Assembly (NCBI RefSeq): GCF_000002875.2
Contig: NC_009392.2
Coordinates: 186,001-250,000, forward strand
Direction of reading: 5' to 3'
DNA from: Leishmania infantum JPCM5
Lineage: Eukaryota; Euglenozoa; Kinetoplastea; Trypanosomatida; Trypanosomatidae
Length of the DNA stretch: 64,000 nucleotides
Shown: in pieces, positions 18,970 through 29,400 of the stretch
Numbering within the stretch: position 1 is the stretch's first letter
Layout of the letters: the number at the start of each line of letters is the position of its first letter
Translations under genes and position numbers: made by a program
Notes under the pieces: generated by a model
What the model was told of the DNA's origin: nothing
What the model saw: only the letters and a program-made list of their open reading frames with translations
The model's database searches: none

Positions 18970-21900
18970 ATGGGCACCTCGCGGGTGCACAGCACAAGCG
19001 GGACGGCGGGAGCGCGATGGAACTCGATCTCTCTAGGTCCACGTAGCATCGCCGGCAGCACGCGTGGGCCCCACGGGCTGCAGTGTCGTCGTGGCTTCCG
19101 CGTCCTTCACTTCCTGCTGGCATGCGCCATCGCCCTCCATGCCGTCACGGCACCGCTCTCCACCTGCTACGCTTACATCCGCCATGCAGCAGCGCCACCC
19201 TCCATCACGGCTGAGACGCCAGCGGCCCCCTCTCTCATTCGCCCGAACGGCCTGCCCCCCGCCGCCCCCGCCGCACCGTGGCGCACGCTCAACGAGTCGC
19301 TCTTGCCGTACCCCGTCTTCTACCCCGCCATTGCTTTGCTGAACAACTCCATCTTGCTGCTCGGCGGCTGCGCCACGGCAACTTGTGCCACACCCGTCGG
19401 GGCGTCAGGAACGAGGGTTGCCGCATCGCGCCACCGAGCAAGCGCGGCGACCTCCGTCACCTCGCCGTACCACGAGCGCTTGCTCTCCTTGAACGTGGAC
19501 AAAGGCAACATCACAACGCTGCCGCAGCTGACGCTGCCTTCCGGGCTAGGCTTCGCTGGCCGCTACGCAGCCGTCACGCTCACCGATAGTGTCTACGTCG
19601 CGCGTAGCTGCACCATGAGCACGCAATCACCAGCCGAGGTGGCGAGCATGACGGCAGAGGAGCTGCAAGCAATGCAGGCAGCCTACGCGCCGGTGGTAGC
19701 GTTCTACCCGGAAGGAACGGCGCACGCGAGCACGCGTGTCGGTGGCCCAGATCCGCCACCAGCAGTGAACCTGACCTACTTCAAGGTGCCCGCCGATCGC
19801 GTGCGCGTCAACGCCAGCTGCACCGCTCTCGCAACGGAAAACAAACTGCTCATCATTGGCGGCTTCCTGCTCTCCGGGAAGCGCGTCACGGCCAGCGTTG
19901 ACTCCTTCAACGTCGTCACGCGCAAGTACGACGCCGATGTCGCCTTCCTGACCGCACCTGTGTTGCAGCCATCCGTAGCGACATCGACCGGGTTCGCTGC
20001 CGTTGCAGGCGGCTGGACCTACGAGGCCGACACCACGGCCAGCGCGACTCGCGAAGCTAGGGCACTGCAAGAGGAGAGCCGCGTTAGGCGAAGCAGCCGC
20101 GTTGCCGTGAGCGGTGAGCCGCTGCATCTAGTTCAGGAGCTGGCGACGCCGCCAGGGAAGTCATCGGCATCCCCCCGCTCTGACACGCCATCATCACCGC
20201 CGTCACGGTCCGTGCCGTCACCGGCGCCACTGCAGCCAGTGGCACGTTACTTGTTTGATCTCTTGTTTTTCGAGCCCGACAGAGTACGCGGCTGCTCACG
20301 CGCCGTGCCACGTGGTGCGCTGCAGATAGGTGGAAGCATTTGCGTGTCGCCGGTGGACTCCTCTACCCTACCACGCACAGCCGTGGAGGACATTCTTCTC
20401 TCACCCAACGGCTGCCACGTGGCGGTATTTGGTGGCCAGGTGGTGCTGGTCGATCACAACCTGGGACATATCGCGGCGCTGGATATACGCGCGAGGCTGG
20501 CACAGGCGTTCGCCGCTCGTGCGCCGTTGGTCCTGCGACCACCGCCGGCGGTGACGCTGCTTCGAACAGCGAAGCCGAACGCTGCCGCACGCACGTTCGC
20601 CGGAACCGAGAGTGCGGCAAGCCGGGATGCCCAGGCCAGTAGCCGCCACAACGATCACGCCGGATCGACGGCCGTGTTCGCCAGCAGCGGAAGCAGCAGT
20701 GCAGCGCCTATGACCTCATCGACGTCATCGTCTTCTTCAGCCACCGCCTCATCGTCGTCTTCATCGGCGCCGCTGCCGGAGTACCGCTACTCATGGATGC
20801 AGCCGACCCTTATCTCACTGCCCTACGCCCGCCGCCCCGCCCCGGCTGCTGCGCCGGACCCGCCCGTCATGGCGGACACGATCCTTCTTTACTACGCACT
20901 CGGTGGCGAGGACGTCTGGTCACAGGTGGTCACCGCGGCAGGCGACAGTGCTGCTGCTGATCTTCTCGATCCATCAGGCAGGCAGCATGTGGTGCCGCAG
21001 CTGCACGGTGACCCCTCAACTCTCCGTGCCACCGGCAAAGGCACGGAAGCCGTTGTCCGTCGGGAGCCGACGCTTCGCTGGGCTCAGCGGGAGCTGCCGG
21101 ACGTGCGCTACGACAGAGACCGCCCCGAGCTGCTCGCCGTGACGATGCCCACGCCGCTGTGGCCCGATGCGCTCACCCTGCAGACCAACTCCGAGGGCAT
21201 TATCCATCTAGCGTTTCGAGACCTCAACTACACACGCTACTGTAGGTGGAATCGGCTTGTCGACAACGACGATGACAATGTGGTCTGCGCTGTCCGGCTC
21301 AGCAGTCGCCGCGACTGCGTCGGCAACACCGCCGGCACACTCGACAGCGCCTACGACGGCTCCCCGAACGCGACTATCCTCTTCAGCGCCAGCGGCAGCA
21401 CGACCCCGGTGTACGTATGCTTCAGCTACGTGGTGCGGCCAACCTTGTGGCCTACATGCCGCATCCGGCAGTCCTTTTCCATCTTGAATCCGATGATGCC
21501 ACTGCGCATCCTCGACAACAGCCACACCACCTCCGCGCCGACGCCAACACCGCGTCCTTCTCCGACGCGCGACCCTGCCGACAAAACCACCAGCTCCCCG
21601 CTTTTCATGCTCGCCGTTGGCGTGTCTATCGTTACGCTACTGGTGGCACTGCTCCTCGCTGCGCGGCTTCAGCATGTGCCGGAGGATGGGCTTCTGGTGA
21701 TGAGCCTGCTCGACCGCGGCGATGGCGCAGGTGACCAGCACGCGAGCCCCGGGATTCGCGGCCGCAGCTGCGGCGGCGCCGCGAGGCACAACGGGCAAGG
21801 CCGACGCAAGCGTCTTCTCCGCGGCAGCGGCGAGCCCAACAAAGCCGCAGATGTCGAGGATGACGACGAGCCTGGCCTGTACCCGATTTCAACGTACGCC

Positions 21901-24900
21901 GAGTTCCTCCAGGTGGTTGGCAGCGCGCAGGAGGACAGTGAAGCGCGCATGTTGGCGACAGCGGTGGATGTGCTGCGGCTGCACCAACACCGCTATCGCG
22001 TGCTCTCGCGGATCGGCCAAGGGCCACATTCTCTGTGCTTCCTTGCGCTTCGCAAGGCGCCGCCGCCGCCGCCGCTACGGGTGCAGCAGCAGCGAGTGAG
22101 GGGGGCGGGTGCCGGTATGAACCGAAGGGTACGCATGCTGGATGGCGATGCGAGTCCCGTCGTGCGCTCGTCCCTTTTCACGCGGCCACCACCGTCGTTC
22201 CCAGCAGCGTCCGCCACCCTCAGTCCAGGCGTCCCGACCACCGCCACCTCGTCCCTGTGGGCCGCGCGGCACGACCAGAGCACGGCCGTCGTGGTCAAGT
22301 ACACGCAGTGCCCTGACGACGCCACGCGAGCCCTCATAACACGCCTGTGCGAGCGCCTCCGCGACCTTCAAGCGGACGCTGTCACAGAGGCTTTGGGTGC
22401 GACAGGGGTGTATAGACAGCACCGCAACAGTGCCCCGTCGCGTCGCCCTCACCGGCGGTACCGCCCATCGGACACGTCGACGACGGTGTCCTCTGCCGCC
22501 GCTCTTCGGCCTTTAGATGTGTCAACTCAACTCACATGCGGCATCGCCCGCGAGGTGGCCAGCGGCGGTAGAAGCAGCCGTGGAGGTGCTGCGGCACAGG
22601 CGCTGCAAACGGATGCCGAGGATGCCACGGCACCACCAACGAGCAGACGAGACAGCAGTGCCATCATCGTCACCACAGCAAGCCGAGCGGGATGTCAGCC
22701 GCTGCCGCCGCTGTCTTCTGCCGCGAACGAGGCTCGCGTAATCGACGGCGACGACGATGACAACAGCTGCGCGTGGCTCGACGCTCACGAGGTGAACGTC
22801 GTCCTCTCGCTCTTCTTGCTGCTGCCAGAGGATCTGTTCGTATCGTACGAGGTGAGCGTTCTTCAGCAGCAAAACAGCAACAGCAGCAGCCAGCACGCGC
22901 ACGTCGACCGCAGCGGCCGCTTGACGCCGCTAAGCGTGTCACAGGCTGCGGTGGAATGGAATCGCAGGCATGTCTGGCCCGGCGCGAACGCCGAGCCAGC
23001 AAAGGCGTCTCATCACCGCCAACGCCATCGATGCACACCGATGCTGTCAGCAGGACAGAGCCTCCCCGAGCAGTCAACTCCGCGTGTATGCTGGGCTGCC
23101 TGCGTGAACCCGCTCCAGCCCTCCACACTCAGGCCGTGGAGTCTTTGCCTGGTCATGCCGTACGAGCGCAGCGGCGACCTTGCCGACTTCATTTTGCGTT
23201 GCCAGCAGGTGCAGCTGCTTCCTGCTGACGTGACGGGCGCGAAGGACACGAAGCGCACCGGGCTGAGCAGCAGAACCTCCGCATCTCCGGCATGTGTGCC
23301 GCCTGTCCACCACTGCTGGACCGAGTCGCTTCTCTGCTCCATCCTCTTCCAAGTATGCACTGGGCTTCAGCTGCTGCACGCGCAGTCGCCGCCCATCCTG
23401 CACGGCAACATTAAGCAGACGAACGTGCTGCTGCGGGAGCCGGCCTCCTTCTCGGTGGCACGACGGCGTGTGGTCGTCGCTGGAACGCCGGCGGCACTGG
23501 CAGGGATGAAGATGGGCGTGAGCAGCGGTCGCGGTGGACTCGAGGACGCGAACGGCGATCTAGACATGGCCGCTGCCACAATGCGCGTACCTGGAGCGCA
23601 GCAGGCAAGAGAAGGAGAAGGTGGATGGCGGGACCGTCGCCTTGAAGCCGGCATTGCCGCCGCCGCACGACCGCTCTCTGCGCACGCGTCCTTCTGGCGG
23701 GCGAGCAGCTTGGTAGCTGCCGCCACCGCTGTCTGGCAAGCTGGCTCGCCGGTCTTGCGCTCCTCGCTATCCATCGGATCACCGCCTTCTCTGTTCCGTG
23801 CTGGCGCTACAGCGTCATCATCCACGGCGGCTTTCTCGCACGACGCGCCGCAGGAAGGGCAACCACAACTACAGCCACACGAAGACGAACAGCTGTGGCC
23901 GCCGGAGCGTGCACGGCATCTGCTCAGTACGCACACCTACCTGCCCATCAGCCTCACAGACGGCGGCATGTCGTGGTGGTTGACGGTGCAACTGCCGCTG
24001 CGGCTACGCGGGTGCTTCGGGCGCACGACCCGCTCCACTCTTCGGCAGGCCCCGGCTGGGCTCTGCTGGCTGCGCCGGCTTGACCCGCCCCCATCGTCGC
24101 CGCCGCCCATCACGACGAAGAGCAGCGTCCTTCCGTCCGAGGACTGCATTGCGGCGTTAGCTGACTTCTTGTTCACCTTTATCGATGTGCCCACGCACGT
24201 CGCACCGGAGTTGTTGTGGGGGCGGCTCTGCACACTGTCGCAGTCTGACCACGGTGATGAAGGTGGCGCTGCTGCCGGTCTCGCCGTGCCCGGCTCATCG
24301 CTGACGCAGTCATCTTCGTCACTCCACTCCATTCGAAACCGGCGAGAGCAACACGTGGCCAGCTCTCGCCGCGACGGCCGTCGACGCGGCGATGGTGATA
24401 GCCTCACGCATCGGCGTTGTGGTGATGTCGCGCGCGAGCCTGCCGCGTCTCCGGCGGTGGGCTCAGCAAACCTCTTGCGTGCGACTGCTAGTGACGAACT
24501 GGGAGCGAACGTGACAGGGGACAAGCAAGCCCTCGGTGTGCTTCCTCAGCAGCAGCAGCCACAACTACAGCGGCACGACGACCCGTACGCGGACGAAGAC
24601 ATGGACGATCGAGACGTGGAGCTCGACATCGACGAGGACGGTATCTTCACCTGCGAGGAGGTGAATGCGCTGACCTCCGCCATGTGGAAGGCGGAAGGAC
24701 TCACCCGCGTGCCGCGCGGCAGCCGCCACTACCGCCAGGCTCCTCCTCAGCAGCGCACCTCCGCGGCGGCCGTGGACCCCTTGCTACCAGGAGCTCTCGC
24801 TGCCTCCACCACCACGCCGGGCGGAGGCTCCGTGGCAGACGTGACTCTGCAGCCGCTGCGGAACACCACCGGAGAGGACGGTGGCCGTCGGGGTTTGGGC

Positions 24901-25956
24901 GGTGATATGCGTGGACTGCCGTCGAGCTTCTCTAACGCACCTCTGTTTGCGAGCACTACCACGGCGGCAACAGGCTTGCCGTCTACATCGTCTACGCAGC
25001 CGACGTCACAGGCGCTGCACCGTCATCACAATGATGTGGATCGCCAACTCTGTGGCAACAGCAACAACGGTGGTCGGCGGATGGCCGAGGGAGGAGGAGG
25101 CTCTGTCGGTGGAGAAGGAAGCCGCAGCAGCTCGAGCGTGTATGAGGTGCTCATCCAACGGGTGCTGGCGATGGACACGGCGAGTGACATATGGAGCCTT
25201 GGCGTGCTGCTCTACGGCATGTGCGCCGACACTGTGGATGCGCAGCAGCAGCAGCAGCACCACCGCCACCACCAAACGTCCGCTTCCACACCGACCTCTA
25301 CGCTGAGCCCGCCACATGCGACTGAAGCCGGCAGCTCTCGTGTCCGCGCGCACGAGGGCGTCGCAGACACGCTGCCGCCTGCAATTCCCACGTGCACGTG
25401 CGCGTCGCGGCTTGCCCAGCGCGCGTTTGCGGCACTCCTCGGCGACCTCTACGACCTTGCCGTAACAGGGGTGCCGAGTGGCGGCCCTGGCAACAACGGG
25501 TGGAGCTGCGATGGTGGTGCCGGCCTGCGGTCTGTAGGCGGCGACGAGGGCGATGGCGTGGATGTGGAGCCGCCAGACGAAGCTGCCGATGACCGCCTCC
25601 GCTGGCCCCGCTCGTGTGCGCTGGAAGATGAGGTTATGCAGGTCATCGGCGAGGCGGGCTACACACATGCTTTGGCGTCCGTCCTTGCGAGCATGCTATC
25701 GCCCGTAGCGGCACGGCGCCCCAGCGCCGGCGACATCGTGAACCAGTTGCGTCTCGTGACCACAGGCGCCCCTGCCACCCTTGCATCCGACATCATGCGC
25801 GGTGGTGGAGGCGGCCTTGCGGATGCAGATCGCGAGTACAGTGTCGCCCGGCAAAGCCCGCCTCCGCGCACCCGGCACAGCGGCGGCGCAAGTGATGCAA
25901 CGTCATCCGTCATGCTACACGAGCAGACGGCTCGCATGGCGCTGCGTCAGCGATGA
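18970..25956 (+). CDS. Receptor-like transmembrane pseudokinase with kelch-like ectodomain
   Basis: A 2328-residue protein. A signal-like hydrophobic segment (LHFLLACAIALHAV, about 45-60) leads into an ectodomain of about 800 residues with several GG-type beta-propeller motifs (NNSILLLGGC, NKLLIIGGF, HVAVFGGQVV) and many potential N-glycosylation sites. One transmembrane helix (LFMLAVGVSIVTLLVALLLA) starts near 878. The cytoplasmic part follows a protein kinase fold interrupted by long disordered inserts: YRVLSRIGQG (about 1008), beta-3 Lys at about 1110 (VVVKYTQ), hinge LCLVMPYERSGDL, catalytic loop changed from HRD to HGN (1478-1480) in ILHGNIKQTN, ADFLF with Asp1732 in place of DFG, VAPELL, and SDIWSLGVLLYG (Asp2073). 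Loss of the catalytic Asp predicts a pseudokinase. It is followed by a related kinase with intact motifs. The start at 18970 is set by the splice acceptor. Ligand and partner are unknown. Confidence 0.87.
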   Translation: MGTSRVHSTSGTAGARWNSISLGPRSIAGSTRGPHGLQCRRGFRVLHFLLACAIALHAVTAPLSTCYAYIRHAAAPPSITAETPAAPSLIRPNGLPPAAPAAPWRTLNESLLPYPVFYPAIALLNNSILLLGGCATATCATPVGASGTRVAASRHRASAATSVTSPYHERLLSLNVDKGNITTLPQLTLPSGLGFAGRYAAVTLTDSVYVARSCTMSTQSPAEVASMTAEELQAMQAAYAPVVAFYPEGTAHASTRVGGPDPPPAVNLTYFKVPADRVRVNASCTALATENKLLIIGGFLLSGKRVTASVDSFNVVTRKYDADVAFLTAPVLQPSVATSTGFAAVAGGWTYEADTTASATREARALQEESRVRRSSRVAVSGEPLHLVQELATPPGKSSASPRSDTPSSPPSRSVPSPAPLQPVARYLFDLLFFEPDRVRGCSRAVPRGALQIGGSICVSPVDSSTLPRTAVEDILLSPNGCHVAVFGGQVVLVDHNLGHIAALDIRARLAQAFAARAPLVLRPPPAVTLLRTAKPNAAARTFAGTESAASRDAQASSRHNDHAGSTAVFASSGSSSAAPMTSSTSSSSSATASSSSSSAPLPEYRYSWMQPTLISLPYARRPAPAAAPDPPVMADTILLYYALGGEDVWSQVVTAAGDSAAADLLDPSGRQHVVPQLHGDPSTLRATGKGTEAVVRREPTLRWAQRELPDVRYDRDRPELLAVTMPTPLWPDALTLQTNSEGIIHLAFRDLNYTRYCRWNRLVDNDDDNVVCAVRLSSRRDCVGNTAGTLDSAYDGSPNATILFSASGSTTPVYVCFSYVVRPTLWPTCRIRQSFSILNPMMPLRILDNSHTTSAPTPTPRPSPTRDPADKTTSSPLFMLAVGVSIVTLLVALLLAARLQHVPEDGLLVMSLLDRGDGAGDQHASPGIRGRSCGGAARHNGQGRRKRLLRGSGEPNKAADVEDDDEPGLYPISTYAEFLQVVGSAQEDSEARMLATAVDVLRLHQHRYRVLSRIGQGPHSLCFLALRKAPPPPPLRVQQQRVRGAGAGMNRRVRMLDGDASPVVRSSLFTRPPPSFPAASATLSPGVPTTATSSLWAARHDQSTAVVVKYTQCPDDATRALITRLCERLRDLQADAVTEALGATGVYRQHRNSAPSRRPHRRYRPSDTSTTVSSAAALRPLDVSTQLTCGIAREVASGGRSSRGGAAAQALQTDAEDATAPPTSRRDSSAIIVTTASRAGCQPLPPLSSAANEARVIDGDDDDNSCAWLDAHEVNVVLSLFLLLPEDLFVSYEVSVLQQQNSNSSSQHAHVDRSGRLTPLSVSQAAVEWNRRHVWPGANAEPAKASHHRQRHRCTPMLSAGQSLPEQSTPRVCWAACVNPLQPSTLRPWSLCLVMPYERSGDLADFILRCQQVQLLPADVTGAKDTKRTGLSSRTSASPACVPPVHHCWTESLLCSILFQVCTGLQLLHAQSPPILHGNIKQTNVLLREPASFSVARRRVVVAGTPAALAGMKMGVSSGRGGLEDANGDLDMAAATMRVPGAQQAREGEGGWRDRRLEAGIAAAARPLSAHASFWRASSLVAAATAVWQAGSPVLRSSLSIGSPPSLFRAGATASSSTAAFSHDAPQEGQPQLQPHEDEQLWPPERARHLLSTHTYLPISLTDGGMSWWLTVQLPLRLRGCFGRTTRSTLRQAPAGLCWLRRLDPPPSSPPPITTKSSVLPSEDCIAALADFLFTFIDVPTHVAPELLWGRLCTLSQSDHGDEGGAAAGLAVPGSSLTQSSSSLHSIRNRREQHVASSRRDGRRRGDGDSLTHRRCGDVAREPAASPAVGSANLLRATASDELGANVTGDKQALGVLPQQQQPQLQRHDDPYADEDMDDRDVELDIDEDGIFTCEEVNALTSAMWKAEGLTRVPRGSRHYRQAPPQQRTSAAAVDPLLPGALAASTTTPGGGSVADVTLQPLRNTTGEDGGRRGLGGDMRGLPSSFSNAPLFASTTTAATGLPSTSSTQPTSQALHRHHNDVDRQLCGNSNNGGRRMAEGGGGSVGGEGSRSSSSVYEVLIQRVLAMDTASDIWSLGVLLYGMCADTVDAQQQQQHHRHHQTSASTPTSTLSPPHATEAGSSRVRAHEGVADTLPPAIPTCTCASRLAQRAFAALLGDLYDLAVTGVPSGGPGNNGWSCDGGAGLRSVGGDEGDGVDVEPPDEAADDRLRWPRSCALEDEVMQVIGEAGYTHALASVLASMLSPVAARRPSAGDIVNQLRLVTTGAPATLASDIMRGGGGGLADADREYSVARQSPPPRTRHSGGASDATSSVMLHEQTARMALRQR

Positions 25957-26472
25957 TCGCGGAAAGAGAACGAAACCACCTGCGTGTGTACGTGTGTGTG
26001 TGCGTGTGTGGATGGGTGTAAGTGTTTCTACTCCACAGCTCGTCGGATTCGTGGGGACGTGCTCAGCGGACGGGGAGGGGGTGTGGCGTGGTGAGCGAGC
26101 CCGGTGGTTGGCCCCATACTCGTGCTTTCTCTTGATTCTGGCTTGGTTTCTTCTTTTTTTGGGAGGGATGCGTCGTTTGTGTACGCATGCTTTCGCAACT
26201 TCTCCTCTGAGCGTCGTAGGCGTGTCTGACTAGGCGGTGGCGGCCGGCACGGGTCGTCAGCGCCGCTGCCCGCCTCCGTTTCGGCCTGTCCACTGTCCCT
26301 CTCTCCTCTCTCCTCTCTCCCTCCGGCGATGCGCATCGCAACCGTCGCCCTCCACCCCTCCCACACACACACACACACGTCCCACGGGCCCGCAAGCAAC
26401 CGAATCCGGCAACCGTCGATCAACCCCGGCCCTCAGCTTTTTCCTTACCCAGGCAGGTGCTACGGCCCACGC
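25957..26472 (+). other. Short intergenic region and leader
   Basis: Two pyrimidine tracts are present, at about 26277-26325 and 26437-26451. The first AG after the first tract is at 26395-26396 and the second tract ends in CCCAG at about 26453. Both lie beyond the ATG at 26329, so that codon is probably not in the mature mRNA. Confidence 0.55.
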
Positions 26473-29400
26473 ATGCGCGCCGCCGCGCATCATCATCATC
26501 TCCCTCCTCTCCTTTGCGCTAGCACGTTTCACATCACGCGTATCCGTTCCCCGGCGGCGCAGCACACACCCATTCGCAACGCCGTAAGAAGGGGCACGCG
26601 GACCAACAGCACCGCCGCCGCCGTGAACGTATCCGCTTACTCCTTCGCTGCGCCACCGCTGACGAACCCCTATGCGTATGCGGCTTCGCCGTCCCCATCC
26701 TCGGCACCTTCAATGCGCACCGTGGGTGTTGCCGCCGCCGCCGCGGCGATGTCGACAGTGCATGCCGCAAGCGTGACGAACAGCGGCGCGGCGGCACACA
26801 CCTGGACGAATGGTGGCCGTGGTGGCCACGGTGCCGCGCATGCGCTCACCAACTCTGGCAGAGATGTCTCTCTCGTGCTTCTGACTGTCGCCTGCACGCT
26901 GCTGGTCGTCACAATTGTGCTGCTGATCGTTGGTGTTCGCCTCCTCAAGCGGTTCGCGGCAGCTGTAGCAGCAGCGGAAGGTGCAAGGGGCCAGGACATT
27001 CTTAGCAACAACCTGAGTGCTGGTGAGGCCGCGGCGTACATTAGTGTCGGCATCGTCGACGACGACGACGAAGCAGCCTTGCACACCGACAACGGTGACA
27101 GCCGCACACAGCTTGTGGAATATGCCGATGAGCGGGAACCCCTACTGCATCACGTACGTGGCCGCGGCGGCGGAGCTGGTCGTCATCGCCGCAGTGCTAG
27201 TCGCCAGCACCAGCAGCCTGGTCGACGCACAACCTTGGCCGTCTTCGAAGCACTCAGCATTCTTCTCGGTGTCTCCTCCACGCCCCCCACCGCGGACGCT
27301 AGCAGCCATGGAGCTGCGGCGGCGCCGCGACGCCGGTCGAGAAGCTGTCAGGCAGGGAGCTCAGCAGTGCCCACTCCCGAAAATCAGCCAGCATTGCGCA
27401 GCTCACCACAGCAGCAGCGCCACGCTGGGCGTCGTGCCGTCCCCGACGCGTTGGCCGCGGACGAGAACTCGAGGGGCGCCTTCCGTTCAGGGCCGCAGCC
27501 CACCTGGCACAGCAACGGCTCACTGAGCCGGAGCGGCGCGGCGCGCAAGTGTGACGAAGCTGCCGTCGCGCCGGCGTCGGCCTCCCCAGCACCCGCGTCG
27601 CACCCGGCCGCTGCGCCTGGGTCGTCGGCCGCACCTGCCACCGCCGATCACGGCGCCACCCCACCCAGCGGCAATTCTCAGCTGCCAGTCTTTACCACGA
27701 CCACCGAGAAGGACATGGTGGTGTACAACACGACGCACAACTCGCGCTACCGCCTCCTGCAGCGCATTGGCATAGGCGCCTTCTCCTCTGTCTATCTGGT
27801 GCAGCACAAGACGACGGGCAAGCAGTACGCGCTCAAGTACATCTTGTGCAAGGGCGACCGCGAGCGACTGGCGGCGCTGCGCGAGTGCGAAGTGATCTAC
27901 AGCCTACAAGGGCACCCGCAGGTGATCCGTATTGTGGACATGTTTATGAGCTACCAGTTCCAACGTGCATCGCCGTCGCCCACCGTCGCCGGCTCTCCTA
28001 CCGCAGCCGCGACGAACTCCGCATGTAAAGAGCAAGCGTCTGGTCAGCAGGGCTTGCGGTCGTTTCCTGGTGTCCCACCAAGCGCGCCGGCAGCACCCGC
28101 CGCCGCCCTCGCACCCTCCGCGATTGCAACGCCGGCGTTGGCGCCGGCCTCTGCCGCTCCGGCGAGCACGTACACCACGTCGGTCGCGGGGCGGCTCAAG
28201 GGACTCAACGACGCTGCGTTGACGAAGGCGGCGATGGAAAGCTCCACCGAGTCCCGCGCAGCAGCGCACAGCGAGGCTGACGATGGTCACGTGGATTTCA
28301 GCTGCGTGGACAGAGACAGGTATAGCGAGGGGCGCTGGCGCGGCAGCCGTCCGCGCGTGCGCCCATCCGTCGAAGGAGTAGCCTGTGGTGCCTGCATGGT
28401 CAACGTTGATCATGCCAGCGATGTGGAAAATGGAGAGAGTGCCTACAGTGAGCACCAGCAGCCACAGCAGCCAGGCAAACTGTCCATGCGCGCGTCCTCC
28501 GTGTGCTGCCCACGTCCGCTTCCGCACAGCGTGCAGCACACGAGTCAAAGTAGCAGCAGCGTCCATCCTACCCTCAGCGCCGCCGCTTCGGCGTCGACAG
28601 CGCCGGCCACCGCCTCGTCCTCTTCTGCGCTTGCTGGAAGCAGCTACGTACCGGCGCAGCTGTGCGCAGCCGCCGGTGGAGGTGCACAAGGGTGCGGGCA
28701 CGTACCTTCGCAGTCTGCTCATCATTCATCGACCACAGCGTCGGCGGCTCGTGCTGCCGCCACCGGTTCATTGTCCCCACCTCGTGACGAGGCGCACGCC
28801 GACCAGCCCCACTTGTGCTGTCACGCGATCGACGTGCCAGATGCGGTCGTACATGACGAGAGCGACGCCACCGCCCCAGTCAATGCTTCGGCGAGGTGCT
28901 GCGCCGCGCACAGCACGACCACCACCGCGGCATCGATGCACCCCTGCTTTCCATCGACGACGCGCAACGCTACAGTGAGTCGAAGCAGCGAAGCCAGTCA
29001 TGAGCCTGGCACCCTTGAGGACTACGATGGCGGCGATGGTGTTCACAGCGGCAGTGACAGCAGGAGAAGAGCGGAACAAGGGCAGAGCGCGACGGGAGAA
29101 AGGGCCAAGCCAGCCTTGCAGTCGCGCAGGGCGTCGTCGGAGGGCCGCGGCTCGGACGGGGCGGACGACGGTCATGCTGATATCGAGGCGGGCAGAGAGG
29201 AGCGGCGGACAGAACTGTGCGGTGATGCCGACGCCGATGAAATGCACAGCTGCAAAGGCAGCGATGCGCGCTCCGGTGCCACCAGCTCCAGCGGTGCGGA
29301 CGAAGAGCCCATCCAGCCGATCCACCGCATCTTCGTGCCGCCGCCGTACATGCACCCACCGTTAAACGGAATGGCTTCTGCGCCGAGAAGCTGCAGCATC

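Noticed and set aside
26329..26472. Upstream in-frame ATG for the large kinase
   Set aside because: It lies before the first AG that follows the pyrimidine tract and encodes a His/Thr repeat from a CA tract; it is probably absent from the mature mRNA.
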